64,000 nucleotides of DNA from CAWCWN01 sp963799245 (GTDB lineage Bacteria; Chloroflexota; Ktedonobacteria; Ktedonobacterales; Ktedonobacteraceae). The notes beneath the pieces are model-generated. The model was not told where the DNA came from. It saw only the letters and a list, made by a program, of their open reading frames with translations, and did not search any database. The translations under genes were made by a program, and so were the position numbers. Positions within the stretch are counted from its first letter, which is position 1. Each line of letters begins with the position of its first letter. The stretch is from contig CAWCWN010000003.1 of assembly GCA_963799245.1 (NCBI GenBank), positions 2,604,001 to 2,668,000 of the forward strand, read 5' to 3'. This document shows, in pieces, positions 8,294-17,603 of this stretch.

Positions 8294-11200
8294 TCAAGCC
8301 ACCATAGTAATGGCGGGCAGTAGCTCCCGCAATTGCTCCAGCCAGTTCTTGCCAAAGAGGCGGCGCGGGATGCGAATCACACCTTGCTGTACACGGGCCT
8401 CATTGCGGAAACGCCGGTAGAGGACAATCCGATTGGGGATAATCGTGCGTTTCACGGTGAGAATCAACTCGTTATCCTTGAGCGTAATCGTCTCGTAGCC
8501 GAGTGCGGCCGCCTCGACCTTCAGACGCACCATCGACAGCAGGTTCTGGACCGGCGGGGGCGGCGCGCCAAAGCGGTCATTTAATTCGGATAACATTGCT
8601 TCGACCTGTTCAGGCTGATTGAGATTGGCCAGGCGCTGGTAGAAATTGACCTTGAGCGTGCGGTCGCCAATATATTCATCGGGCAGGTATGAGTCGAGCG
8701 GTAGATCGATACTCGCGCTGGGCGCGGCCGCTTCGGCCTGCTGGCCCTGCATTTCCTGCACGGCCTCGGCCAGCAATTTACAATACAGATCAAAGCCGAC
8801 CGAGTTCATGAAGCCCGATTGCTCGGCGCCCAGCAGGTTGCCGGCTCCCCGCAGCTCCAGGTCCTTCATGGCGATGCGGAATCCGGCCCCCAGCTCCGTG
8901 GCCTCAAAGATGGCTCGTAAACGTTTCTCCTGCAGCGCAGTCAGCCTGGCCTCCTTGTTGTAGAGAAAGTAGCTGTAGGCCTGGTGCGTGCCGCGCCCGA
9001 CACGCCCCCGCAGCTGGTAAAGCTGGGCCAGGCCAAAGAAGGCCGAGTTATTCACAATAATTGTGTTCGCGTTTGGAATGTCCAGGCCGTTTTCGATGAT
9101 GGTCGTCGAGATAAGGACGTCATAGGCGCCGCCCGAAAAATCCATCATAACCCGCTCTAATTGATCCTCGGCCATCTGCCCATGCCCGACGATGAAACGC
9201 GCCTCGGGAACAAGGCGCTGGAGCTTCTGCGCGATCACCTGGATGCCCTGCACGCGGTTGTGCACAAAGAATACCTGGCCGCCGCGGTCAATCTCGCGCA
9301 GGATCGCCTCACGTATCAGGCCCTCGTCATACTCGCGTATGGTCGTGCGAATAGGCAGGCGCTCCTGGGGCGGCGTCTCGATAACGCTCATGTCACGCAG
9401 GTTGACCAGCGACTGATGCAGCGTACGCGGGATGGGCGTGGCGGTCAGAGTCAGGACATCGACCTCCATGCGCATCTGCTTGAGACGCTCTTTGTGGACG
9501 ACGCCAAAACGCTGCTCTTCGTCAACGATCAGCAGGCCAAGGTTGAGGAAGACCACGTCTTTCTGCAGGAGACGGTGCGTGCCAATGACGATGTCGACCT
9601 TACCAAATGCCAGGTCCTCCAGGACCTGCTTCTGCTCTTTTTCGGAGCGAAAGCGGCTGAGAAGCTCGACTCGTACTGGAAAGGCCTTGAGGCGCTCTTG
9701 AAAGGTGTTGAAATGCTGCAGGGCCAGCACGGTCGTGGGTACCAGGATGGCGACCTGGCGCTGGTCGAGCGCGGCTTTGAAGGCGGCCCGCAGTGCTACC
9801 TCGGTCTTACCATAGCCGACATCGCCACATACCAGCCTGTCCATGGGGCGAGGCCGCTCCATATCGGCCTTGACCTCCTCGATTGCGCGCTGCTGATCGG
9901 GCGTCTCCTCATAGGGAAAGGCATCTTCCAGTTCCTGCAGCCACGGCTGCTCCGAGTCGGGTGAGAAGGCGAAGCCTCTGGCCGCCTCGCGCGCGCTGTA
10001 GAGGCGCAGCAGCTCGCGCGCGATGTCCTGTACGTTCTCTTTCACCTTTGACTTGGCGCGCGTCCACTCAGTCGTGCCCAGTTTGCTGAGCGCGGGCACA
10101 GACTCACCCATCCCGATATAGCGCGTGACCCGATCAAGCTGGTCGGTGGGGATATAGAGCCTGTCGCTACCTGCGTAGTGAATGAGCAGGTATTCACGCT
10201 CGACCCCGGTCATATTTAACCTCACGAGTCCTTCAAAACGGCCAATCCCATGCTCCTGGTGGACAACGTAATCCCCAGGATTGACCTCGGCCAGAAATGA
10301 GGCGGGCGTGACCGGCTTGCGGCGAGGAGCGCTGCGCTGGCGCGACCAGCCAAAAATCTCGGTATCCGTATAGACCTGCACAGCCAGGGCCTGCGACTGC
10401 CATCCCTCCAGCAGCTGCCCCTGCAGCAGGGTCAGCGTTCCCGCCTCGGGCAGGTTATTGATGTTGGTACCCGGGCTTACATGAATCGTCGCCTCGCGCA
10501 GGATGGATTCGTCGCTCAAAACCTCTGCCACACGGCGCGCCTGGCCCGTCACGATAATGACGCGCTCGCCGTTGTCGAGGGCCTTGCGGCAATCCTGCAC
10601 AAAAGCGCGCAGGCGCCCGCCATATGAATTGGCGCTGCTGAAGCGAGGCAGTAAATGTTCGGTGCCTCCATGTAAGCGCGCATCAAACTCGCCCTCCGCG
10701 ATTGAGAGAATGTCCGCGAATTTAAACTGGCGGCGCTGGTGTATCCGGGGCTCGAGCTGGTCCCAGTTCATATAGGCGGCGCGCAGCTGCGACGGGATTT
10801 CGTGGTCATGCTCAAAGCGCTCCTTCATCTCCAGCGCCTGCTGGTCAAGCTCCGCGATGCGCCTCTGGATACTCTCGGAATTGGCAAGCATAAGCAGTCC
10901 GCCGCGCGGCAGATAATCCAGTATGGTCGCGGGGCTATGTAAATAGGGCAGATAAAAGGCGATATCGCTGAACGAATGCCCCTGACGCAGCTCCTCAAGG
11001 TCACGCTGCCAGCGCTCTTCATACTCGCTGTGCAGCATTGAGATGTTGAGCTGCTCCAGCTCCTTAACTGCCTGGGGGCCGCGCAGCGGCAGCGCCTCGC
11101 GCGCGGGTCCCAGCGTACATAACCTGATGGGGTTGAGTGAACGCTGTGTCTCCTGGTCAAATGTGCGCAGCGATTCGACTTCGTCGCCAAAGAACTCTAG

Positions 11201-11791
11201 ACGCACCGGGCGGGGCAGGCTGGGTGGGAAGAGATCGACGATACCTCCACGATGACTAAATTGACCGGGCTCTTCCACCTCGGCCACCGCCTCATAGCCA
11301 AGATTATAGAGGTGCTCCAGCATCAGGTTCAGGTCAACTTCCTGCCCCGGTCGCAGATCATAAAGGGCGGCCGAAAGCTCCTGCGGCGGTATAATAAGCT
11401 GGGTCAGGGCGCGCGCCGAACACACGACGATGACATCTTGCTCTTGCTGGGCCAGGGCTATCATTGCCTGCATCCGCTTCTGCGTCGTCAGAGGATCGCT
11501 GATCAAACGCTCGTAAGGTAAGGCGTCGCGGTCCGGCAGCAAAAAGATATCTGCGGGCTGGCGCACAAATACCTTCAGGCCTTCCGCCATCTGCTCAGCC
11601 TGTTTCTCGTCCTCAACCACCAGCAGCAGAGGCGCTTTTAACTCTGAGGCCAGCGCGGCGGTCACAAAGGGACGCGCGGCCTCCGTAATGCCCGTCACAG
11701 GTGGCAATCCCTCACCCTGGCGCAGCTGCTCTACTAAATGGCGAAAATCTGGTCTCTGCACCAGCAATGCAAGTAATCCCTTTAAATTCAC
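8294..11791 (-). CDS. mfd: Transcription-repair coupling factor Mfd
   Basis: 1165 residues, the usual length. In order: a UvrB-like N-terminal module (GGIVDLFPPSLPRPVRLEFF), the RNA-polymerase-interacting domain (YVVHQEHGIGRFEGL, DRLYIPTDQLDRV), a RecG-like translocase with Walker A GDVGYGKTE, Walker B IVDEEQRFGV, motif III TLTATPIPRTL and motif VI QLRGRVGRG, and the TRCF C-terminal domain. It removes stalled RNA polymerase at lesions and recruits UvrA. The start is GTG at 11789-11791, with GGGAGGA six bases upstream. No frameshift is seen over 3.5 kb, in contrast to several other large genes of this window. Confidence 0.98.
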   Translation of the reverse strand: MNLKGLLALLVQRPDFRHLVEQLRQGEGLPPVTGITEAARPFVTAALASELKAPLLLVVEDEKQAEQMAEGLKVFVRQPADIFLLPDRDALPYERLISDPLTTQKRMQAMIALAQQEQDVIVVCSARALTQLIIPPQELSAALYDLRPGQEVDLNLMLEHLYNLGYEAVAEVEEPGQFSHRGGIVDLFPPSLPRPVRLEFFGDEVESLRTFDQETQRSLNPIRLCTLGPAREALPLRGPQAVKELEQLNISMLHSEYEERWQRDLEELRQGHSFSDIAFYLPYLHSPATILDYLPRGGLLMLANSESIQRRIAELDQQALEMKERFEHDHEIPSQLRAAYMNWDQLEPRIHQRRQFKFADILSIAEGEFDARLHGGTEHLLPRFSSANSYGGRLRAFVQDCRKALDNGERVIIVTGQARRVAEVLSDESILREATIHVSPGTNINNLPEAGTLTLLQGQLLEGWQSQALAVQVYTDTEIFGWSRQRSAPRRKPVTPASFLAEVNPGDYVVHQEHGIGRFEGLVRLNMTGVEREYLLIHYAGSDRLYIPTDQLDRVTRYIGMGESVPALSKLGTTEWTRAKSKVKENVQDIARELLRLYSAREAARGFAFSPDSEQPWLQELEDAFPYEETPDQQRAIEEVKADMERPRPMDRLVCGDVGYGKTEVALRAAFKAALDQRQVAILVPTTVLALQHFNTFQERLKAFPVRVELLSRFRSEKEQKQVLEDLAFGKVDIVIGTHRLLQKDVVFLNLGLLIVDEEQRFGVVHKERLKQMRMEVDVLTLTATPIPRTLHQSLVNLRDMSVIETPPQERLPIRTTIREYDEGLIREAILREIDRGGQVFFVHNRVQGIQVIAQKLQRLVPEARFIVGHGQMAEDQLERVMMDFSGGAYDVLISTTIIENGLDIPNANTIIVNNSAFFGLAQLYQLRGRVGRGTHQAYSYFLYNKEARLTALQEKRLRAIFEATELGAGFRIAMKDLELRGAGNLLGAEQSGFMNSVGFDLYCKLLAEAVQEMQGQQAEAAAPSASIDLPLDSYLPDEYIGDRTLKVNFYQRLANLNQPEQVEAMLSELNDRFGAPPPPVQNLLSMVRLKVEAAALGYETITLKDNELILTVKRTIIPNRIVLYRRFRNEARVQQGVIRIPRRLFGKNWLEQLRELLPAITMVA

Positions 11792-12220
11792 TCATTCCTC
11801 CCATGGGTACGACCTCTGTACCTCAACGCGAACCATCTCGAAGTAGTATTCATCACCTGCACTCCTGGCCCGTTCAGCACTATAAGGACGCCATGCGCAG
11901 CATGCCGTCCTGAAATTTTGCTCTATCACATACATTTTACCGCACCAGCCGTCACGCTGCAAGGGGCCGTTGCTGCCGCATTTGTGCTCCTGACGGGGGT
12001 GCAGCACTGGGCGCTCGCTGAAAACCTGCATGCCCTGGCCAGGTCGATAAGCGCGTCGCTGGCTCAAACAGGGACGAAGCTGCCCGCCTCCACTACTCCT
12101 GACCAGCTGGCGCAGCTCGATCCGTAGGCTATGGGGTGCATATTGACTGAGCCTACAATGTCTCTTATGGGTTATCGTTACAGGCAGAAAAATATTACCG
12201 CCACACGCAAATGCCCACCA
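11792..12220. other. Intergenic region between mfd and the ArsR-type regulator
   Basis: About 430 bp. Short frames exist on both strands (for example 11918-12127 plus, 11792-12067 minus), but none has a ribosome site, codon pattern or recognisable product. It must hold the mfd promoter. I see nothing else in it. Confidence 0.5.
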
Positions 12221-12250
12221 TTGACAATCGCCTGGCGATACGTTTATGTT
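12221..12250 (+). promoter_or_regulatory. Promoter of the ArsR-type regulator
   Basis: TTGACA at 12221-12226 is followed after 18 bp by TATGTT at 12245-12250. The start codon at 12294 is 44 bp downstream. Confidence 0.55.
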
Positions 12251-12251
12251 T

Positions 12252-12271
12252 CAGTGTATATTGAAATACTG
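12252..12271 (+). promoter_or_regulatory. Imperfect palindrome, candidate ArsR autoregulatory operator
   Basis: CAGTGTATATTGAAATACTG has matching outer arms (CAGT/ACTG) and overlaps a second small repeat TTTCA...TGAAA. It sits at the expected transcription start, directly downstream of the -10 box, where ArsR-family repressors commonly bind. This is inferred from position and partial symmetry. Confidence 0.35.
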
Positions 12272-12293
12272 TCCAGGACATGAAAGGAGTACT

Positions 12294-12680
12294 ATGCAAG
12301 AGGCCTATAAAGCTATCGCCGATCCGACCCGGCGGCGTATTCTTAAATATCTCCGTGCTGGAGAGCGCACGGCCGGTGATTTAGCAGAGCACACCGGCAT
12401 TGGACGTACCGCCCTCTCACATCACCTGACGGTGCTCAAACTTGCCGATCTTGTGCGCGTAGAACGTCGTGGCCAGTACCAGGTATATTCTCTGAACACA
12501 ACCGTTTTCCAGGATCTGCTGACCGAAATTATGGGCTGGCTGGGGGGAACGGATGGCGGCGCCGCCCTTGATGTGAGCGGTGAGCATACGCAGGATCACG
12601 CTTCTATAGTCTACCAGCGCTTGAGCGCCGGCGTGCACGAGCCACTCTCTCCGCCGTTTGATAACAGCGGCAGCGTATAG
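12294..12680 (+). CDS. ArsR/SmtB-family winged-helix transcriptional regulator
   Basis: 128 residues. ATG 12294 has AAAGGAG six bases upstream. The N-terminal ~85 residues form a typical ArsR winged helix: AIADPTRRRILKYL, then GDLAEHTGIGRTALSHHL as the recognition helix-turn-helix, then LVRVERRGQYQVYSLN as the wing. The metal-binding ELCVCDL motif is absent, so it belongs with the non-metal (SdpR/YczG-like) members. The last ~35 residues are unusual and polar. No target gene is divergently encoded; the neighbour on the other strand is pth, 13 bp past the stop. The palindrome overlapping its own promoter suggests self-repression. Confidence 0.9.
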   Translation: MQEAYKAIADPTRRRILKYLRAGERTAGDLAEHTGIGRTALSHHLTVLKLADLVRVERRGQYQVYSLNTTVFQDLLTEIMGWLGGTDGGAALDVSGEHTQDHASIVYQRLSAGVHEPLSPPFDNSGSV

Positions 12681-12693
12681 AGTGAGTAGCGGG

Positions 12694-13395
12694 CTACAGC
12701 GCGGCATCGCCGGCGGGCGCCTGCGCCGCCTGCTCCTGCTGTGCCGCCTTGCGCAGGCGGTGCTCGCGTGCCTGTTCCTGGCGCTCTTTCTGCCGCTGGA
12801 GTTTCTCTGCCTTTTTCTGCTCGGCTTCGGGATCGGCATTGACGATGTTCATCGTCGAGGCCAGCCCGTCTGCAATGGCTATGGGTATGGCATCAACAGC
12901 TTTGTCTTCGCCCGTTGCGAGCTGGATGCGTTCATCAGCGGGAGGGACGCCCAGGACATACCCTGTAGAGTCCATGTGCCTGTTGGTGGGACGACCGATG
13001 CCGACGCGCAGACGCGGAAATTCTTTTGTGTGCAGGTGGTGGATGATGTTGTCAAGGCCTTTTTGCCCGCCTGCGCTGCCCTGAGTGCGCAGGCGCACTT
13101 TGCCGACTGGCAGGTCAAGGTCATCGCAGACGACAAGCACATCCTCCGGCTGCAGCTTATACCAGCGCGCGAGTTCAGCGACGGCCTCCCCACTGAGGTT
13201 CATAAAGGTCATGGGTTTGACCAGGATTACTTTCTCTGTGCCAAGCGTGCCGCTGGCCAGCATCGCCCTGCCTCGCTGCTCCGTCCACCTCCACCCTAAC
13301 TTTTCTGCCAGCGCGTCCACCACACGAAAGCCAACATTGTGACGTGTATTTTTATATTGGAGGCCTGGATTGCCCAGGCCAACGACTAATTTCAT
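12694..13395 (-). CDS. pth: Peptidyl-tRNA hydrolase
   Basis: 233 residues. I chose ATG at 13393-13395 (MKLVVGLGNPG), which has GGAAG upstream and matches the family start; the longer frame runs into the hairpin at 13421. Key features: catalytic His in NTRHNVGF, VKPMTFMNLSG, and DDLDLPVGKVRLR followed by GSAGGQKGL. The enzyme releases peptides from dropped-off peptidyl-tRNA in the cytoplasm. Beyond the usual ~190 residues it has a charged Glu/Lys/Gln/Arg tail of about 40 residues (QKKAEKLQRQKERQEQ), probably a helix or coiled coil, not common in the family. Confidence 0.95.
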   Translation of the reverse strand: MKLVVGLGNPGLQYKNTRHNVGFRVVDALAEKLGWRWTEQRGRAMLASGTLGTEKVILVKPMTFMNLSGEAVAELARWYKLQPEDVLVVCDDLDLPVGKVRLRTQGSAGGQKGLDNIIHHLHTKEFPRLRVGIGRPTNRHMDSTGYVLGVPPADERIQLATGEDKAVDAIPIAIADGLASTMNIVNADPEAEQKKAEKLQRQKERQEQAREHRLRKAAQQEQAAQAPAGDAAL

Positions 13396-13420
13396 ACTTA
13401 CTTCCGTCTTTATGAAGAGA

Positions 13421-13469
13421 TGTGTTGTGGGAACCACGCGGCCAACGGCCGCGTGGTTCCCACAACACA
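13421..13469 (-). terminator. Perfect 23-bp inverted repeat with 3-nt loop
   Basis: The arm at 13421-13443 (starting TGTGTTGTGGGAACC) is exactly complementary to 13447-13469, with AAC as the loop. It lies between the stop of the metallophosphoesterase gene (46 bp upstream on the minus strand) and pth (26 bp downstream). No run of T follows on the minus strand, so it could be a terminator without tail, an mRNA processing or stability element, or the remains of a small palindromic mobile element. Confidence 0.6.
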
Positions 13470-13514
13470 TGAAAACAAGGGCTTCGCCGTGGCCTTTATC
13501 AACTGACCAGCATA

Positions 13515-14834
13515 CTAACGACCATAGGCCAGGCGTACCGCCAGGTATTGTGGCAGGCCGGTTTTAATGATTTTTTCCTGCGTCTTATTAAACGCATAAG
13601 GGATGCGGTAGAACTCGAAGCCCGCCTCAGTGTCGTAGATCATAAATGCCGCCCGCGGATCTCCATCGCGCGGCTGGCCGACGCCGCCTGGATTGATGAT
13701 GGCTCGCTGTCCCTCCGGCGCCTCCCAGGGGCCTTCGGGAGGAGTCAGCATCTCATTGGTGACCTGGATCATACTCTCGCTTAAACCCAACAGCGTTAAC
13801 AGTTCTTCGATTTCGCTGTTCAGGCGATCTTCGGCGCTGAGGATGGTCTCCTCTGAAGTTACTTCTTTACGCTCCTCAGCCGCTTGCGGCTCCGGACTAC
13901 CCGCTGACTCTTCAGCGCTGTCCTGGCGGGCCTCTTGCCCTGCTTGCGCCGCCTGCTCTTCCAGCTCGTCTGCCCGCTTTGCGAGTGCGGGCGCATCGCT
14001 CCCTGCCAGCGCGGGAGCCTCATCCTCCCGGGCGCTGGCGTCACTTGCAGGCTCTACAGAAGTGTGCGCGGACTCTGCTGGCTCAGGCGTCTCGCCAGCC
14101 TTCATGCGGGCCTCGATGATGGAGTTAGCTTCAGCTTCGTTGACCACCTGGCCCGTTTCATGATCCTCACATGTGCTGGCAGCCTTTTCCGCCGTCTTGA
14201 AGGATGACTTCGGCGGGTGGATCACGGCCAGCTGGGCCGTTTCTCTTTGTGCTTCGCTATCCTCGTCGTCCTCATACGCCTGGGCAGAACCATTTTGCTC
14301 TGCTTCTGTTTCAAACAGGGGCAGAGTGGGAGCATTGGCAATGACATCCGGCTGCTGAAAAATGACGGGGACGTGTGTATGACCCACGAAGCAGAAACGG
14401 CTGCTAAAGTATTGGAAGCTGCGCTCCGCCAGAACCTCAGAGGTCAGGTATTCCCAGAGGGGACCATATGGACTGCCGTGAACGAGTGTACACTCACCGA
14501 TTTCCAGGCGTTCGGGAAGCTCTGCCAGAAATGTGCGATGCTCTTCGCTCAGCTGCTCGGCCGTCCACTCTGCCGAGATACGCGCCGCCGCGCTGAAATC
14601 TTCTAGATCTATCTTACCTACCGCTGCCCAATCATGATTGCCAGCAATGATAACATCAGTGCGTTCGCGTAGCTTTGTAATGCATTCATTAGGATCGGGT
14701 CCATAACCAACCAGATCACCCAGGAACCAGATCTGGTCAATGGGTTTCTCTTTGGCAAGCTCATCAATTTTAGCCAGCACGGACTCAAGTGCTTCCAGGT
14801 TAGCATGTATATCGGTAAATACAGCGTAGCGCAT
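13515..14834 (-). CDS. Metallophosphoesterase (YfcE/ApaH-like) with a large acidic insert
   Basis: 439 residues. All calcineurin-like metal motifs are present: DIHAN (residues 8-12), GDLVGYGPDP, GNHDW, LVHGSP and GHTHVP. The conserved C-terminal block (INPGGVGQPRDGDPRA) that normally follows about 25 residues after GHTH is displaced by an insert of roughly 170 residues, rich in Glu, Ala, Ser and Gln (EDDEDSEAQRETAQLA, EPAESAHTSVEPASDA) and predicted disordered. After it the fold resumes and ends with an FEFYRIPY-like strand. Probably a cytoplasmic metal-dependent phosphodiesterase; the substrate is not known. The start ATG is at 14832-14834. Most relatives are 240-260 residues, so the size is unusual. 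Confidence 0.85.
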   Translation of the reverse strand: MRYAVFTDIHANLEALESVLAKIDELAKEKPIDQIWFLGDLVGYGPDPNECITKLRERTDVIIAGNHDWAAVGKIDLEDFSAAARISAEWTAEQLSEEHRTFLAELPERLEIGECTLVHGSPYGPLWEYLTSEVLAERSFQYFSSRFCFVGHTHVPVIFQQPDVIANAPTLPLFETEAEQNGSAQAYEDDEDSEAQRETAQLAVIHPPKSSFKTAEKAASTCEDHETGQVVNEAEANSIIEARMKAGETPEPAESAHTSVEPASDASAREDEAPALAGSDAPALAKRADELEEQAAQAGQEARQDSAEESAGSPEPQAAEERKEVTSEETILSAEDRLNSEIEELLTLLGLSESMIQVTNEMLTPPEGPWEAPEGQRAIINPGGVGQPRDGDPRAAFMIYDTEAGFEFYRIPYAFNKTQEKIIKTGLPQYLAVRLAYGR

Positions 14835-15015
14835 ATGGGTGTACTCAATTCAAATTAATACATGACATAAGTAAGGTTAGTGGCTATTTTATCATGTTTG
14901 TTGTAGCGATGCTAGTACCAGTGGAAATAAAACCAGCATGCGCCACTGCTCGCGGCCGCGTCGCGACGTGCAAGAGAGCGAATCCCTCTGTCTATAATAC
15001 GTTGCTCGCAAAATT

Positions 15016-16032
15016 TCAGACTCCCGGCACTTTGAGTGGCAGACCGAAGCCCCAGTTGAGCAGGGTGGCCGCATCTGAGAAGCGCCCGCTTTCAGTGACA
15101 CTGCCGAGTACGATCCCCAGCAGGTGATGACTATGGCGGGTGGCGGAGAAGGCAAGGCAGCCGCCGGCCTCAAGGGTGTAGCCGGTTTTGATGCCGGTGG
15201 CTCCGGCATATGTCTGGGTAGTGGGCGTAAGGTAGGTGTGGGCCAGGAAGGCGTTGGTGGTGTCCCAGACGTGGGCCTGATGCGTGCTGGTGGCAGGAAG
15301 CTTGTATTCCGTCGTCTTCACGATGCTGGCGAAAAGGGGAATGCTCATCGCGTATTGCGCCAGGCGCGCCAGGTCATAGGCCGAGGTGTAGTTTTCGGGC
15401 AAGGGGCGATGTTGCGCATCGTAGTAGGTGAGGCCATCGGGGTTGGTGTAATGGGTTTGAAACAGGTGCAGGCGATAGGCGTAGATATTCATAACATTCA
15501 CAAAGGTCGCCGCGTTGCCGGCCAGCCCATCAGCGATGGCTATGGCGGCGTCGTCTCCGGAGGGAAGCAGCAGTCCGTAGAGCAGGTCACCAAGCCTGAT
15601 CCTCTCGCCCAGCCGCAGATAGGCGCTGCTGCCCGCATTATTATTGACCTCGTCGAGGGCATCCTGGTGGACGGTGATCATCTTATCGAGGTTGCCCATC
15701 TGGATAGCGATGATCGCCGTCATGATCTTGGTGGTACTGGCCATGGGGAGAGGAATTTCACCATGCTGGTCATCCAGCATGTGGCCGCTGTCAGCGTCAA
15801 GCAGGTAGGCGGCACTGGCGGTCAGGGCGGGAGGGGTGCCCACGACGGTAAGGATTGGCGTGGGGGTAGGTGTGGATGGGACGGCTGTAGGATAAGACGT
15901 CGGCTTAGCGCTGGCCGCGCTTAAGCCGCGCAGCAGAGAGGCTCCCGCAGGCGTAAAGGCCAGTACCGGCATCATGATGCCAATACTGATCGCCAGCACG
16001 ACAAGCAAAATGGCAAGTATACGGCGTCCCAT
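15016..16032 (-). CDS. D-alanyl-D-alanine carboxypeptidase (peptidase S11)
   Basis: 338 residues from ATG at 16030-16032 (MGRRILAILLVVLAISIGIM), with AGGTGG about 11 bases upstream; a TTG 21 bases earlier is less likely. An N-terminal signal/anchor segment is followed by a Pro/Thr-rich linker (TPTPTPI) and then the S11 domain. Active-site motifs are the nucleophile SxxK in MASTTKIM, the second motif SGD in LPSGDDAAIA (usually SGN or SAN), and KTG in GIKTGYTLEAGG. It trims the terminal D-Ala of peptidoglycan stem peptides outside the membrane. The DacA-type C-terminal amphipathic anchor is absent. It follows gatA by about 100 bp on the same strand. Confidence 0.92.
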   Translation of the reverse strand: MGRRILAILLVVLAISIGIMMPVLAFTPAGASLLRGLSAASAKPTSYPTAVPSTPTPTPILTVVGTPPALTASAAYLLDADSGHMLDDQHGEIPLPMASTTKIMTAIIAIQMGNLDKMITVHQDALDEVNNNAGSSAYLRLGERIRLGDLLYGLLLPSGDDAAIAIADGLAGNAATFVNVMNIYAYRLHLFQTHYTNPDGLTYYDAQHRPLPENYTSAYDLARLAQYAMSIPLFASIVKTTEYKLPATSTHQAHVWDTTNAFLAHTYLTPTTQTYAGATGIKTGYTLEAGGCLAFSATRHSHHLLGIVLGSVTESGRFSDAATLLNWGFGLPLKVPGV

Positions 16033-16130
16033 GAGGGTATTACCACCTATCAATTACTGTATTTTTGCGCCGGCCCGGCCCGGATACTCCAGCAGGCCTA
16101 TATGGAGCTGGCTCCATACAGGCCGATCTG

Positions 16131-17600
16131 CTAGGCATAAGCTAGCGCCTGCGGCCATTGCCTGTGATAATCTGTGACGTGTTCGAAGGCGTCGGCGACG
16201 CGTAGAATGACGCCTTCGGCGAAGATGTTGCCCAGCAGTTGTAGTCCTATGGGCAGCCCGGCGCTAAAGCCGCCGGGGATGGAGACGCCGCAGATGCCCG
16301 CCAGGTTTGCCGGGATCGTAAAGACGTCCTGCAGGTACATCTCGTAAGGATCGGAGATCGCGCCCAATTTGAAGGCAACGCCCGGTGTCGCGGGGCTCAC
16401 CAGGACATCAAAGCGTTCGAAAGCGCGGTCGAAATCCTGCGTAATCAGCGAACGCACCTTCTCGGCCTGCTTATAATAAGCGTCGTAGTAGCCCGAAGAG
16501 AGGGCGTAGGTGCCCAGCATGATACGCCGTTTCACCTCTTGACCAAAGCCATGCTCGCGCGTCTGCTCCAGGGCCTCCCACATATCGTCTGTGTCGCGAT
16601 AGGAATAGCCGTACTTGACGCCATCATAGCGGGCCAGGTTGGAGCTTGCCTCAGCCGGAGCGATGATGTAGTACGCCGAGACCCCATATTTCGTATGTGG
16701 CAGCGAGACGTCGCTCACCTCGGCACCCAGCTCGCGCAGCTTCTCGATATCTCTGCGTACGGCCGCGACGACAGACGGCTGTGTTCCCTCTACCCAGTAT
16801 TCCTGCGGGACACCGATGCGCAGGCCCTTGATGTCGCCGTTAAGGGCGGCGCTATAGTTCGGAACCGGCCGGGGCGAGCTGGTGGAGTCGCGGCTATCGG
16901 GGCCCGCGACCGCCTGTAGTAAGAGCGCGACATCCTGTGCGCTGCGGGCAAAGGGCCCGATCTGGTCCAGCGAGGAGGCGAAGGCGACAAGACCATAGCG
17001 CGAGACTCGCCCATAGGTCGGCTTCAGGCCGACGACGTTGCAGAGCGCGGCGGGTTGGCGAATCGAGCCGCCCGTATCGCTGCCGTAAGAACCCATGGCC
17101 ATACCGGCCGTCACGGCGGCGGCCGAACCTCCACTGCTGCCGCCAGGCGCGCGCTCGAGGTCCCAGGGGTTGTGCGTAGGGAAGAAGGCCGAGTGTTCCG
17201 TGGAGGAGCCCATAGCGAATTCATCCATGTTGGTCTTGCCCACCATCACGATGCCGGCTTTATTGAGCCGTTCCATGACTGTGGCATCGAAGGGCGGTTT
17301 ATAGTTCTTCAACATATTTGAGCTGCAGGTAGTGGTGATGCCTCTGGTAGAGATGACGTCCTTGATCGCGATAGGAATACCCGTCAGCGCTGAGATCGTG
17401 GCGCCACGCTGGAAGCGCAGGTCCGCTTCACGCGCCTGCTGTATGGCGATATCGTCGGTGACGAGGGTGAAGGCTTTTACCTTGTCGTCCAGCGCTCTGA
17501 TACGATCCAGGTGGGCGCGCGTCAATTCAACAGACGAAATCTTTTTCTGCCGCAACAGCTCGCCCGCCTCGGCAATCGACAATTCATAAAGTTCGGCCAT
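16131..17600 (-). CDS. gatA: Aspartyl/glutamyl-tRNA(Asn/Gln) amidotransferase subunit A
   Basis: 489 residues, normal length. The amidase signature is complete: catalytic Lys in PIAIKDVISTRG, the cis-Ser in APGGSSGGSAAAV and the nucleophilic Ser in GSDTGGSIRQPA. This subunit hydrolyses glutamine to supply ammonia for transamidation of misacylated Glu-tRNA(Gln) or Asp-tRNA(Asn). It starts three bases after the gatC stop, so the two form an operon. gatB is not in the window. Confidence 0.98.
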   Translation of the reverse strand: MAELYELSIAEAGELLRQKKISSVELTRAHLDRIRALDDKVKAFTLVTDDIAIQQAREADLRFQRGATISALTGIPIAIKDVISTRGITTTCSSNMLKNYKPPFDATVMERLNKAGIVMVGKTNMDEFAMGSSTEHSAFFPTHNPWDLERAPGGSSGGSAAAVTAGMAMGSYGSDTGGSIRQPAALCNVVGLKPTYGRVSRYGLVAFASSLDQIGPFARSAQDVALLLQAVAGPDSRDSTSSPRPVPNYSAALNGDIKGLRIGVPQEYWVEGTQPSVVAAVRRDIEKLRELGAEVSDVSLPHTKYGVSAYYIIAPAEASSNLARYDGVKYGYSYRDTDDMWEALEQTREHGFGQEVKRRIMLGTYALSSGYYDAYYKQAEKVRSLITQDFDRAFERFDVLVSPATPGVAFKLGAISDPYEMYLQDVFTIPANLAGICGVSIPGGFSAGLPIGLQLLGNIFAEGVILRVADAFEHVTDYHRQWPQALAYA

Positions 17601-17603
17601 AAT

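Noticed and set aside
9161..9964. 267-codon plus-strand frame
   Set aside because: Antisense to the mfd helicase domain, which is unmistakable on the other strand.
11918..12127. Short plus-strand frame between mfd and the ArsR-type gene
   Set aside because: TTG start, no ribosome site, no recognisable product.
15124..15924. 266-codon Gly-rich plus-strand frame
   Set aside because: Antisense to the D,D-carboxypeptidase; the low-complexity translation is a by-product of its codons.
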